This document shows positions 35,211-46,815 of a stretch of 64,000 bases of DNA, in pieces. Within the stretch, counting starts at the first letter, position 1; each line of letters opens with the position of its first letter. A program made the position numbers and the translations under genes. Location: contig JALGPY010000008.1 in the NCBI GenBank assembly GCA_023055425.1, positions 8,504,501 through 8,568,500 of the forward strand, written 5' to 3'. The notes below the pieces were generated by a model. That model was given only the letters and a program-made list of their open reading frames with translations. It was not told the DNA's origin and did no database searches. The stretch comes from Linanthus parryae. Its lineage: Eukaryota > Streptophyta > Magnoliopsida > Ericales > Polemoniaceae.

Positions 35211-35925
35211 TTTAAAAAATTGCCATTGAAGTGAATAGTAATTATTCATAAGCTACAACAATAAATAGCAAAATTTGCCATAACACTTTTGACAGTTGTG
35301 ACATTAATGTGTGCATCGTAATTAGTCACAAGTGACAATAATAAATAGAAAAATTGCATATTCAATGACAAAGCATGCAATGACAATTTGACATCAAAGT
35401 GCATAGTACTTATTCATAAGTTACAATAATAAATAGAAAATTTCATATGCAATAACTAGGCATGAAATGAAAAAATGTCGAACTTTCATTAGTGTGCTAA
35501 TGACACCTAGACGTATAGGATGCCAAATGTCATATTTATGTTTGATGTTGAACGACATATGGCATGATTTTGTTAACTTCGAGTACTTTCCTGCTTTTAT
35601 ATATAATAATATAGATAGAAACAATAAAAATGGGTCAAGTTTCTTAATATAATCTCGTTATGAATTAGAGGGACTCGTATACCAGTTTCTTTAGATACAC
35701 ACATATATATGAATTGGATTTTAATAAAGTTATGCAACTTGGCGACATTTCTAAAGATATTACCGTAAAAGATCATAATAAATTTCTATTTGTCGACCCA
35801 CCAGTTTCTATGTGCGTCGGCAATGAGTGCCATCTCATGCATTCATTAAAGTTTATACCAAAAATAGTTTAATTAGGTAAAGACAAATAATAACATTTTT
35901 CCAAATGTCTCACGCAATCTCTTGG

Positions 35926-35932
35926 TATAAAA
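35926..35932 (+). promoter_or_regulatory. TATA box of cysteine-rich peptide gene A
   Basis: TATAAAA in the context GGTATAAAAGGG lies 107 bp before the ATG. The matching site is present at 57992-57998 before copy B, and the two upstream regions align for about 350 bp. This is conserved core promoter sequence. Confidence 0.7.
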
Positions 35933-36032
35933 GGGTATCAAGAGAGTACACCTTCATTCAACATTTTCACTATTGGGATAATACAAACAATACATTATTA
36001 CGCTGTTATCTGTATTGTGTGACATCGAAAAA

Positions 36033-36399
36033 ATGGCGATGAAGAGATCAACTGCACTTTTTCTGATTTGTTTCACTATTGTTTTTAGCATGCTTGTCTT
36101 TTCAAGGTAAACTTCTCTTTTAAAGTTGTCTCTTAACTTTCCTTGATCTTCTCATAAGGCGATCGCTACAGTATTTTCTTTCTGTTGTATTTTGCAGGGC
36201 TCAACCTCTCAAATATTGCCCAAAAACTGTCACAAATTTAGGTCCCTGCCCACCATCAGATGGTGGCTTCCAAGGTTGTTTTTTTGAAGTGGACGGCGCA
36301 TGTGGAGCGAGTGCCATGGTAAATGCTTGCTCACCATGCGTTGCTAATGGAAACTCGCATACTTGCACTTGCCAAATTGTTTGTGGCACATGTCAATAG
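36033..36399 (+). CDS. Cysteine-rich secreted peptide, defensin-like (copy A), 91 aa
   Basis: Two exons (36033-36106 and 36198-36399) encode 91 residues. Residues 1-25 form a signal peptide (MAMKRST, then a hydrophobic core to SMLVFS), and the intron falls in the codon after it, as in most plant defensin-like genes. The mature part of about 65 residues has ten cysteines with spacing C-x9-C-x9-C-x7-C-x8-C-x2-C-x8-C-x1-C-x3-C-x2-C, suggesting five disulfides. The product should be secreted to the apoplast. Defence or cell signalling are the usual roles of such peptides; which applies is unknown. A second intact copy is at 58126 and a truncated one at 25371. The cysteine pattern is not the classic eight-cysteine defensin, so a separate cysteine-rich family is possible. 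Confidence 0.85.
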
Positions 36400-36738
36400 T
36401 CAAACCATATTTGTTCGATGTGTTGGTCGGTCATTTATAGTTAAGATTATGAACTTTTATGAAATAATATTTCCATATTTCTGCTATTTAATTTTGTTGG
36501 AGCGTCTTTTAGTTTGCCATTATTTTATTCATTTTTATCTATTTTCCTTTTTTAGGTGAGCTTGCCATTATAACATAGTAGTGGTTAGTAATTTCTTGCC
36601 GGAGAGATACAATACAACAACCTAATTAGTACGCGGAGACTAAAACACATAAACGTAGAGTATTTTCCTAGAAGAGAATATACTTATCTTGAATATTTTT
36701 AAAATACAGGGTTATAAGCATTAATTACTAGATTGTAA

Positions 36739-36895
36739 TGTGTTGAAAGTATGAGGGTAAAATGGTCATTTACCATGAAGTACTTAGAGGCTGTTAGAGC
36801 TGTCATATATGCATGTTGTGTCAATTCAATTGTAACAATATATGGAGCTGTGTACCTTCTCTTCCTATCTTCTACTTGTTCCACCCTTCAACACC
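36739..36895 (+). mobile_element. Copia LTR remnant after peptide gene A
   Basis: TGTGTTGAAAGTATG to CTATCTTCTACTTGTTCC matches the LTR next to copy B (58879-59030), after which this copy diverges while copy B continues into a primer site. The LTR was therefore part of the unit before it was duplicated, or inserted twice at one place (less likely). Confidence 0.6.
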
Positions 36896-37099
36896 CCCAA
36901 ATCATACGGCCGGTCGAACCGTACATTTGAAAAGATGTATCCGCCCGGGATGATGAACCGCATTGGGAACGGATATGACATTTGGTTCTTAGCTAGTGCA
37001 ACCCTCGATAATACAAAACATAATTTATTACGAATTTAACACAGTGATAGTGTTTGAATGGATAAGAGTACATTGTTCAGTGAAATAGAAATACTAAGT

Positions 37100-38270
37100 G
37101 AACTACTAGATGTTTGCAGCATGAGTTCCTAGTCAGTAGTTGGCGTGAGCGTCCCATTGTTGGTAACCCAAGGGTTTTGAAATAGCAAAAGCCGACCGCA
37201 TAAAATTTTTAATCAGTAAATACTGAGTAAAGAAACATACTACAAAATATGAAACGAGTTTTCAATTATATAATCAACATGTATCTGGAGTAAACTCACA
37301 TGAATTGTAATAATAACTGATTCCACATATTAATCATTAGTTTAGTTGGGCGTATAAGAGACCAGCGAGTCACGAATCACAATGCCATGAATCACAATAG
37401 GGTGCCTCTTAGGATATCACAAATCCCAATTCACCCGAGTGTTATGGGAGCCCCTACGTCATTCTCCACTCATAATCATAACTATGAGACCTTAAGTGTC
37501 GACACCCCTATATCGTAGTGACCCACACATGCATAACTAGTACTCCATAGTTTTCACATATAAATAACCCCGGGACTGCAGCACCTGCTCGTTGCATGAC
37601 AGCCAACAACGGGGACCGGGTATTTAATCTCGTAGGATTAGCACCCGAGGAGGATCGACTCACATGCGCCTCCGGCCGTAGCCTCCACACACATCATCTG
37701 TACATCGCCCCATCTTTATTAAAATGCAGTATTCAACCGTCATTACATAATCGTATCATTTGATTCAAAAATCGTATCATAACCGCATATTTTCCAAACG
37801 GGATATTAAAGGAGTTCTCAAATCATGATTCTTAAACGTGTGATCAATCCATAAAATGTTCCAAGTATCATGAGATATAGCAATATTAAAGTTTGGAAGC
37901 AACACACGCCAAATTCACATTTGACAGTTAATTGTACATATGAACTTACCGATAACAAGTAGAGTATGCACGGGCCACAAGAGAAGTCCTAGTACTCGTA
38001 CTCAATAAACTCGTCTTCTACGAAGTGAGGGTCTACAAATACGCAAATAATCCTAATTAATACATAGCTCATTCATGCAATCGTGCTCTACATGCAATGT
38101 GAATGTGTGGCCGCAGTTAATTACGCAACCCAATTGCACTTTTATAATTTACAAGAATTTGTTTGTTAATAATGAGTTTAAATATTCATTTGTAAGTTAT
38201 AGTAATTTTGAAGATAATTTTGCTAAGATAATTCTAATGAGACTTAAACTACTTAACAACACTCTAAAAC
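37100..38270. other. Unassigned, possible decayed retroelement, minus strand
   Basis: Around 37330-37700 the GC content rises, and the complement strand has features (GGAGGCGCATGTGAGTCGATCC, TATTTATATG) that recall noncoding parts of plant Gypsy elements. No protein motif, LTR pair or target duplication could be shown. The remainder is AT-rich and empty. Confidence 0.3.

Positions 38271-38358
<88 letters not shown>
38271..38358. repeat. (ATT)29 microsatellite
   Basis: 88 bp of uninterrupted ATT trinucleotides. The open frame across it is low-complexity Ile and not a gene. The following 670 bp to 39030 are AT-rich and without recognised features. Confidence 0.97.
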
Positions 38359-39031
38359 CGTTATTATTCCTTTTTGGAAGAGAATGCATATTCACTTATT
38401 ATTAGGATTTGAGAGCCAAAATAGAGAATCATATTTGAATGGAGAAAATGTTTTATTATATCATTCCATACAAAATAAATTTTCTTAAAGAAAAAAATCA
38501 TCTCAAGAGACACACTTATTTTTTTTGTTTATCAAATCTTGGAGCTTATTTATAATTATATCAAAGATGAATAAAACTCTTTTAGTTAAATGTGAGAGTA
38601 AAAACATTCTTTTCAAAACTAGTCAACATAGTTACTTATGAAAGAAAACAAGATTCACAAATTACAAATAGATTATTAAGAAAATTTGCTAAAATTAATT
38701 ATCAAATATTTATATTAATAAAACTACTTTAATAAACAAGCTATTAGTTTAAGAAATTTATTTTCAGAAGTAACTTATTAAATTTATTTTTATCAATTAA
38801 ACATTAACTAATTGAAAATAAAAGGCTTAAACTACAACTAGTACCCTAAGGATGAATTAGTGAGTTTTGCAATGTACAAACTTACCTTCAAAGTTTCTGA
38901 AATAACAAAATGACCCCCTGAACAATACTCATTCAACAACACTAGTTCCTACTCGCCCACCCAATCAAAAACATGATTTCAAGTCGTAAAGATACGGTTT
39001 TGATGATAGAAAACAATTCAGGAGGTCGTTT

Positions 39032-39550
39032 ATGGTTTACGCGCACCAAAAATTGTGCAAAACAGTTAAGAATCGGAACGCGTCGAGCTTCCCGTTAGTG
39101 GGTCGTCAGCGGTTCTCGTCACCGTTGATTCATGCGGCCTGGGCTTGGTTGGAGGCGTTCACTGGTCTCCTCGGATCTTCAGGAGGCTACTGGAAGCAAG
39201 CTTTGGGGATGGGCTGGCCCAGAACTGCGCCGACCAAGCTTCGTGCCGGCAACATTGGTGGCGGCGACGACTTGGTTGTGGACAGTTTCTGCTCATGTCC
39301 ACAACCAAGCTTCGTGCCGGCAACATTGGTGGCGGCGACTTCCGCCGACTTCGTGGGTCGTCAAAGAGAGGGAGAAAGAGGGCAGAGAAGATGAGGGAGG
39401 GTCCGAGAGAGAAACATGGGAAAAAACTTTGGTGCGTCCCAAAGGTAACCGGCTAAGCCGGTACTAGCCGATTATTACGAAAATGCCAGCTACCGGACGA
39501 AAAAAGTGGTCCCAGAGGCCAGCTACGGGACAAAAAAAGTGGTCCCAGGA
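39032..39550. repeat. GC-rich block with direct repeats
   Basis: A 36-bp segment starting CCAAGCTTCGTGCCGGCAAC occurs at about 39235 and 39303, separated by a hairpin (GTTGTGGACA...TGTCCACAAC). A 33-bp unit (CCAGCTACSGGAC, then GTGGTCCCAG) is doubled at 39488-39550. Three overlapping open frames exist, but none has recognisable domain content. It may be transposon-borne. Confidence 0.5.
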
Positions 39551-39777
39551 AGATTCCTTTTTAACCTAGATAGCATTGTTAACACTATAGAATGAACTAA
39601 GCTGAATAAGATTGCACGAGGATATCATTGATTAATCTTTAGTTAGTAAGTTTAACAGTTAAGATATTAACACTTTCATTTAAGATAAAAACTGAGATAT
39701 CATTGTTAACAAAACTTTAATCCTTAACTAATCACAGCAGAATTAGAATTAAATACAGGATAAACTATCATACATTG

Positions 39778-39875
39778 AAATTAAAATGTTGAAAATGACA
39801 AAAATCACAACATACAACAGTTTCACACGAAAATAGTGGGCTTTTGAAGCATTCTCGGCCCCTTCGAGTCTCACA
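39778..39875 (-). repeat. Partial tandem copy of the GRF gene 3' end
   Basis: This stretch repeats 39919-40010 with a few changes (ATGACAAAAATCACAACATA, CAGTTTCACA, GCATTCTCGGCCCCT). It duplicates the last codons and 3' end of the adjacent minus-strand gene, at an offset of about 141 bp. Confidence 0.75.
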
Positions 39876-39912
39876 CTTAACTGAACACAACAGATTAGAG
39901 AAGCAAACTATC

Positions 39913-40302
39913 TTACTTTGAAATTAAAACGATGAGAATGACAAAAATCACAACATACAGCAGTTTCACATGAAAAGATTGGGCTTTGGAAGCATTCTCG
40001 GCCCCTACGACTCTCCTACTCAACGTTGTTACCTCCTCCTGAAGTTGTTGGAGATCTGGAGCACAACAAGGACTGGGAAATTCATCTTCCCAGTAGAAAT
40101 AGTTGCATTGTTGACCTCTAGGCTTGGCACAATTCCAAAACAAGCGTCCGTCATTTCCGGGCGTATGTGCGGTACGACTTACCGGGTAACGGCCACAGAA
40201 ACACTGCCCAGGCCTACACCCTGACCTCCGGGATGAATCTCCTCTTGAATATGAAGGTGGATTGCTTGGTGAGGGTGAAGAGCTTACACTATGTTGAGAC
40301 AT
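39913..40302 (-). CDS. GRF-type zinc-finger protein with C-terminal membrane segment, 129 aa
   Basis: A single-exon frame of 129 residues. A Ser/Pro-rich start (about residues 1-30) leads to a GRF zinc finger: CFCG, then HTPGNDGRLFWNCAK and CNYFYWEDE, with the Cys ligands and the GRxFW motif present. A short coiled coil (LQQLQEEVTTLSRRV) and a hydrophobic end (LLYVVIFVILIVLISK) follow, so the product may be tail-anchored in a membrane. GRF fingers bind single-stranded nucleic acid in larger proteins; short plant forms like this are numerous and often associated with transposons. It lies next to a MULE-type transposase remnant and its 3' end is partly duplicated. Function unknown; it could be a host gene or a transposon passenger. 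Confidence 0.65.
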   Translation of the reverse strand: MSQHSVSSSPSPSNPPSYSRGDSSRRSGCRPGQCFCGRYPVSRTAHTPGNDGRLFWNCAKPRGQQCNYFYWEDEFPSPCCAPDLQQLQEEVTTLSRRVVGAENASKAQSFHVKLLYVVIFVILIVLISK

Positions 40303-40785
40303 TTCTTAGAGAGAAAGAAGAGAAGGGTGAAAGAGAAGGAGAACAGATGAGATCTGAGAGTGAAGAGAAAAAATAAAGAGTTAGTTGAGTGTGGTTGGAG
40401 ATTGTATTAAAAGCGGGCAGTGGGTAGGTTGGCTGATATAAATGCAGGTATCTAACTTTAAGATAGAGTACTTAACAATTTAGAATTGGTACCTAATAAC
40501 GTAGTAGTGCATTTATTAATTCAGTTTTGGTAGGTGAGGGTAGTTGGCCAACACCAAATGCACCTTAAATGTACAGTTTGTGTTCACAAAAAATCACAAG
40601 CAATTTTTCAGAAAACAACACAAGTCATCAAATCATAAGCAAACAAACATTGCCTAATCATCATTGGGAAACATTGTTTATAACATACAATCTCAAACAT
40701 ACAACCCACAAAATTTAATGACATAAACATTGTTCATATTACAAATTCCCAAACAACATAACAGACAAACTCATTTTTTTCCATT

Positions 40786-41580
40786 TGTAATTCTATCTGG
40801 CGTGAACAATCACTACCAGACGACTATTTTTGCCTGTGCTTTTCTCAACGATGAGACGGCAGAAACATATGATTGGATTTTGAAGTGCCTGATGAAGGTA
40901 ATGAATGATAAGAAGCCTTTGTCCGTCATCACGGATGGCGATTTGGCAATGAGAAAAGCTATTATGGATAATTTCCCAGAGGCAAGACATCGTCTGTGAT
41001 CTTGGCATCTTTGTCGGAACGCCCAGGCTAATCTGAAGTTGGGAGATGGCTTCATGGTTGATTTTAAAAAGTGCTTGCGTAGTAGGAAACCTGAAAAATT
41101 TTGGCATGATGATTGGCATGCAATGCTTACCAGATGGAACATTGCTGATAGGAATTGGGTCCAGGTCACATATATGAACCGCCACTTGTGGGCGGAGACA
41201 TACTTGAAGGATCATTTTTTTGCGTTGCAAACGACGACCTCGAGATGCGAGAGCATCAACAGTTTTGTCAAGGATTATATGTCCTACTCGGACAAATTGA
41301 CCAATGCTTGCAAGGGATTCACGACAGTGGTTGACAAGCTACGCAACAACGAGCGTAAGGCACACCATCGCTCCGACCAATCAGACCCGGTGATAACAAC
41401 AGGGTTCACGGAACTCGAACGCCATGCAGCAGAGGTCTTCACCGAAAATGTCTTCAACATGTTTAGGAAACAAGCTGCAAAGGGTGATGATTATAGAGTG
41501 TTTGAAGTCAAAACTGTTCCAGAAGAGAGCTTGGACTTGTTCTACGTGATGAGAGGTCAAATGAAGAGATCCGTGGTATG
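40786..41580 (+). pseudogene. FAR1/MULE transposase fragment with a nonsense codon
   Basis: The frame from VILSGVNNHYQTTIF (about 40789) through TYDWILKCLMKVM, VITDGDLAMRKAI and WHLCRNAQANL to FFALQTTTSRCESINSFVKDY is typical of the MULE transposase domain in FAR1/FHY3-related proteins. The TGA at 40997-40999 stands where a Cys codon is expected and breaks the frame; reading continues in the same frame afterwards. The N-terminal FAR1 DNA-binding domain and the SWIM finger are missing. A GTATGT donor at about 41579 could end an exon. It is either a dead transposon or a truncated FAR1-like gene. Bases 40400-40785 upstream hold no matching exon. Confidence 0.78.
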
Positions 41581-42144
41581 TACATCTGCTTCAATTTACA
41601 TATTTATATACTATGTACTCGTGTACTGCATTTTTATTTCTAAATAATCTTGTCATGTTTCCTTAATGTTATCAATGCTATCTTAAGTCTTAAAGTGTAA
41701 CAAATAAGTATTGATGTCACAGTCTTTGAACTATTGTCCTCTTCTATCTAGTACCAGGTTACAATCTGTCTATCCTTGTGTTCATTTGTATTTTCATTTC
41801 CTTCTTAATTTTCCTCTCCTATTAAGGGACGCACCATAGACAACCCCAGAAACATGGGGTGGTGGTGGTTCCTCGGTAGGTTTCTCGTCGGGGCTGGCGG
41901 CTTCCACCGCCTTCTTCTCTTCGGCAGAGAGGGACAAGACCGAGGGAGAGATGGAGAGAAGGTGATGGAGAAGAGAGAGTGGGATGTGGTAGAGGTGGTG
42001 GCTGGTGATGGTGGTGTCGGGTGGAGTTAGGAAGAAGGAGAAGGAGAAAGATAAATATAGGTGGAAGAGAGATGACGTGCTGGAGAGGAGGAAGAGAAGT
42101 TAGGTGAAACAAATGGTGTTGGAGAGTGGGAGAAATGGTGTCAC

Positions 42145-42308
<164 letters not shown>

Positions 42309-42814
42309 ATAGTATTTTATACGTATACCTAATGTATTTTGTACCATATGAAAACATCCCCCCATCTTTCTTCCCATGGCGGCGGGACACTGGTATTAAG
42401 GAAAAAATATTTTGGATGAAAATACCCTTAACACAGTAACAAATTTACACATCTGGCTTTATCTCTCTTCACTCTTCACACACCAACACCACCACCACTA
42501 ACAGTTACACCACCACCACAACCATACCAAAAATAAATCCAATCAAGACAAATTCATTGAACACACCCATCCAAATATTGCAGATTTTTACAAATCAAAA
42601 ACATATATGAAATGTTAGATCAAAAAGTGCATATTTCTACAGATCAAAACCAGATATGAAATTTCAGATCAAAAATAGGAAAAGAAGAAGATGGAGAAAG
42701 TGGAAGAAATCAGAACAGGATATGAAAAGAAGAAGAACACGACCATCCACCACCATCGACAGCCACCGCGACGCCTCGCCTGACACGAACAACCGCCACC
42801 ATCGAGCCACCACG

Positions 42815-44560
42815 CACTACTTGAAATCTTAGCAAATACCACATTTTATTTGTAGCATTTGAACAAATGCAGTAATTGATACCCTAAATCTGCATTATTA
42901 TTAATGTTGCAAAGTAAATGCTGTAATATTGTAGCATTAATCCAATAATGCTGCAATTTTTGGTTAAATAGCATATAAATTGCAGCATTAATACAATAAT
43001 GCTGCAATATTTGGCTAAATTGCAGCATTAATCACATTAATGCTGTTTTTTAGTTCTATTTTGCAGCATTAACAAACTAATGCTGCAATTTTCACTAAAC
43101 ATTTGGGGGGCTATTCAAATTTTCACTAAATATTTGGGGGGAACTGAAATTTCACAAAAAATGAAGCCACTCCCTTATCTATACCCAACAACTAACCCTA
43201 ATTCTCTCCCACACAACACAGCCGCCCCCATATGAATAGAGAGAGAACAAAGAGAGAGAGGGAGAGAGAAAGAGAGAGACGGGGATGAGGAAGATTTCTT
43301 TGATTCGCCGTTCGGAAAGCTCCGGCTCCGAATCTGTGATTCGCCGTTTGGTCAGTTTCTCTACTTCCTCGTCTCGCTCTCCGATTGCTTTGTAATCCGA
43401 TTGTGTAATTGGTTTTTAATCCAATTGTGTTCAAAAGACGAGGACTAGGGCACATAATGATTTGGAGCTTTGGACCTTTGGAGCTTTCCGATCGCCATCA
43501 TCCATGGAGTCAACGCGGTGGATCTGGCGGATCTGCGAATGAATTGGAGCTGAAGGTGAGTCTTTCTCTCTACCAGTCTCTTTCCCTATTTCTCCCTCTC
43601 TCTCTCTCTCCCTCTTCTACTCTTAGATCTTGCCTTCTATTGAAGGAGGAAAGGTAGAAACAGGGGAAATACGGCTCGAAGAGGCCGGAGCCGGAGGTGG
43701 TTCTGGAGACGCCGGAGGTGGTTCTGTTCGAAGGGTGGTTCTAATGCGAAGTCTAAACCGAGACTTGGCGTGGGTGATTAAGCCGAAGGTGGTTCTGTTG
43801 AGGCGGCGGGGTCGTTTGGCGTGGCGGTTGAAGATCCAGGGACGGGCGGCGAAGCGGCGGCGCAGAACCATTCTGATGAAGATCAAGGGACGGTCATCGA
43901 TCTGCTTGTTTCTCTCCTGTTCTCCTATTTCTTCTTCCCCTTGTAATTTCTCCTATACTTGTCTATTATTTTCAGAGAGATTAGTTTCATCATATTTGTA
44001 ATTTTTTCCAGACTTGTCTGTTAATTTCAGAGAGATTAGTTGTTTCATCAATTTTGTAATTTCTTTGTTAAATTTGTAATTTTAGAGAGATTATTGATGA
44101 TGGAGACTTCTGATCTTGCTGTTTTTCTTGTTGTTGTTCTTGTTGTTCCTGTTGTTGTTCTTGTTTTGATTTGTTCTTGTTATTGTTCTGGCAAATCAGC
44201 AAATAGAAGAAAGAAGCTAAATAGATGATGTAAAATGCAGCATTAATCTAAAATAATGCTACAAAATAATGTGTAAATTGCAGCATTAAGCTCTAATAAT
44301 GCTGCAATCTGATTCTAAAATGCAACATTAATGTATCAAATGCTGCAAGGTGTGGTATAGTTGTGCAGCATTAGTTAATGCTGCATGTAATGCTGTTTTT
44401 GCTAGCAGCATTAGCTTAATGCTGCAATGCAAAAAACAGCACTGGCTAATGCAGCATTAGCATTAATGCTGCAATTAATGCTGTTTTTGCTAAATACAAC
44501 ATTAATTTTAGCAAATACCGCATTAATCTAATGACGCTTTTGCTAATATTTCTAGTAGTG
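42815..44560. mobile_element. CACTA (En/Spm) element, non-autonomous, 1.75 kb
   Basis: The left end CACTACTTGAAATCTTAGCA and right end (as complement) CACTACTAGAAATATTAGCA form the CACTA-type inverted repeat. Flanks ACG and ATG are a 3-bp target duplication with one change. Inside each end are many copies of the palindromic unit GCAGCATTAAT...ATTAATGCTGC (42840-43092 and 44230-44530), the subterminal repeats to which CACTA transposase binds. No transposase is encoded; the middle is gene-like. Confidence 0.88.
43220..43970 (+). pseudogene. Gene-like sequence carried inside the CACTA element
   Basis: A GA-rich leader is followed by ATGAGGAAGATTTC, CG-richer codon-like sequence, a GTGAGT donor after GAGCTGAAG (about 43555), CT-rich intron-like DNA and an open stretch (43630-43900) reading EGGKVETGEIRLEE with Gly-Gly-Gly-Ser runs. 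Composition resembles first exons of a host gene, which CACTA elements often capture. I do not recognise the parent gene. Confidence 0.4.
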
Positions 44561-44669
44561 ATGACGCCTCCTCTGCCGTAGGCCGAAGCCGCCTGCTACC
44601 GACGTACTAGCGTTCCACCGTCGTTGCCATCGGGCTCTTCACCAAATCAAGCTCTCTTCACCACCTGCG

Positions 44670-44699
44670 GAAGAAGAAGAAGAAGAAGAAGAAGAAGAT

Positions 44700-44744
<45 letters not shown>

Positions 44745-44752
44745 TAGAGAGA
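44670..44752. repeat. (GAA)n and (GA)n microsatellites
   Basis: Nine GAA units pass into GA repeats broken by two single-base changes. There is also (AT)n at about 45088-45113 and a doubled ~47-bp unit (GGGAAGAAAGAGCAGGGAC) at 45015-45075. Nothing else is recognisable from 44560 to 45380. Confidence 0.9.
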
Positions 44753-45087
44753 GCAGATCTATACGTTCTCGCCGTCGCCATCGTCGCCGCCGCTGCCGCA
44801 GAAGAAAGCCGCCTCCACCTCCATCCGTCCACCTCTAGCGCTCTCTCTCTAACCCATCTCTTTCCCTCTCTGTTGTTGGTGAGGATGAGAGTGTGTTGGC
44901 TGAGGATAGTGTTTGGGATAAGTGGGTGAGATTGGGTGGATGGAAAAATATAAGTGGGGTATCATTTGAGGGGTAATTATGTCATTTTAGTTGTTTAAGG
45001 TTACCCTAAAAGGAAATGGGAAGAAAGAGCAGGGACGTACCAAAATGGAAATTGGGAAGAAAGAGCAGGGACTGAGTGGTATTAGTG

Positions 45088-45119
<32 letters not shown>

Positions 45120-45379
45120 ATAATTCAGGTAAAAGACAAGTGTTCACCCTTAGTTCTAATAATGCAACATTTAGCCCCCAACTTCATAATAAATAATTAA
45201 AGAAAATGCACAATCGCCCCCATCAATATAATCGGGTATTTCACTCCCAAAATCTGCAAATCCTCACATGGTATCTGATACAGATATTCACCCGTCAACA
45301 ATGCGGCCCCACGAATGAGTACACGAGAACGCCAACCGCCCAAGTACTTTAAGCATTACATTACACATGCGTATTTGAT

Positions 45380-46600
45380 TGTATCTTATTTTATTTAGTT
45401 GTCGAGTCACAGACCAGGTTTTCTTTAAACGACTCTTTCCCGGGGCCATTTAGTCGAACTGTTTCAGGTTAGGTCAGTCTTTTTCTATTTAAGTCTTGTA
45501 ATTTCACAATTTCAGAATCAAATAAAGTCAGTTGTGTTCAACACGTTTGTGTGTGTGGAGACTTGACAGTGTCTAGAATCGCTGTCGCGTTAGGTTAGCC
45601 CTAACATTATCTGAGCCTCCCATCAACAAATTTGGTTACGTCTTCTTTGGCATTGGTGTCGATTTCGGCTAATCTATAATTCTTTATCAACAATTTTCAT
45701 CATCTTATTCCGGTCAAGTGGACAAGATTCATATCTCCGCAACTGCTTGCTTGGTACTCTCACACCTTCTGTTCTTGTTCAAGTAAAAACTACTGCATCT
45801 GCTATGGAACTTTGGTAGTTTCTTGAGGCTAAGTTCACGAAACTTAGTGCCCCTGATGTGCATAATCTACATTCTGTTATGCATAATTTGAATAATTCGC
45901 TGTTCTATCTGTTAATGAGTTCTTGACCTCTCAAGAACATTATAGATCAATTAGCACTTGCTGGTTTACCTGTTCACAAATCAAATGTTGTGTTTTACTC
46001 TCTTCAATAATTACATGGAGAATTTAACCCTATTGAACTTGTCTTAAGAAATCTTCCCTTGTCTCTTACCTTGACATTCCCTTATTTCAGTACAGCAAAT
46101 TAGCTCATGACAATGATTGTCAAGTAATATTTCATTACCCTTCTGAAGGCCTGTCAAAAGGGCGGGTTGGGCGGGTTACGACCGTCTAAAAACGAGTTCA
46201 AGCATGAGCCAGCCCACCCCGCCTAACATGCATGGGTCAATGGGTGGGCTATGGTGGGTCTATACAAACCCATGCCCACCCATTTAGCCCGTCTTACCAA
46301 ACACACTTGTTAAGATATCTATAAGCAGTTCAGCAACACTAAGCCACTGACATATTAACCTCTAACAGTTCATTACTCTCATCACACTACCACCAACCAC
46401 TTGCAGTATATTTACTATCTTATATAAAAAACTGTTGACAAGGCCTCTACAATTTTGTACCCTATGTCTGGTATTAACTGTAAGTCTCCTCATGCCCTAA
46501 AGACTGTCGAGGTACTCGAGTCTCTGGTCCTTGAGGTCTACTTAGTGTATGCAAAAATAAAGACCGTCGAGCTCATGTAGTTATTCAGGACCTACTTCAA
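45380..46600 (+). mobile_element. Decayed Copia: LTR, primer site and gag relic
   Basis: An LTR-like region (CTATTTAAGTCTTG near 45486) is followed by ATTATCTGAGCC (45606), a mutated primer site, and then by TTACGTCTTCTTTGGC and ATAATCTACATTCTGTTATG, which match the gag relic at 59064-59480. Stop codons are frequent. The terminal part (GAGGTACTCGAGTCTCTGG to GACCGTCGAGCTC, 46505-46576) is shared with 59590-59655. A GGGCGGGTTGGGCGGGTTA stretch near 46162 is unrelated. Confidence 0.6.
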
Positions 46601-46815
46601 GATAACCAGGAAGGTGCACGTGCTTTCCACATGACCCCTTCACGTTCGAAGGCAAAAAAGTAAATTTGACACTAATCTATATTCTAAAAAGATTTAGTTC
46701 AATTCATATACAACACACTGAGCAAATTTCAATTTTACATTCTTCATTCAAAATGGCTTTTAACTTAAAGTAATTGGCCTGTTTCCAGTTATCCATGTTA
46801 ACGCTCCAGTTGCTC

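Noticed and set aside
38075..38488. 137-codon open frame
   Set aside because: Most of it is poly-Ile from the (ATT)n repeat; flanking codons show no motif.
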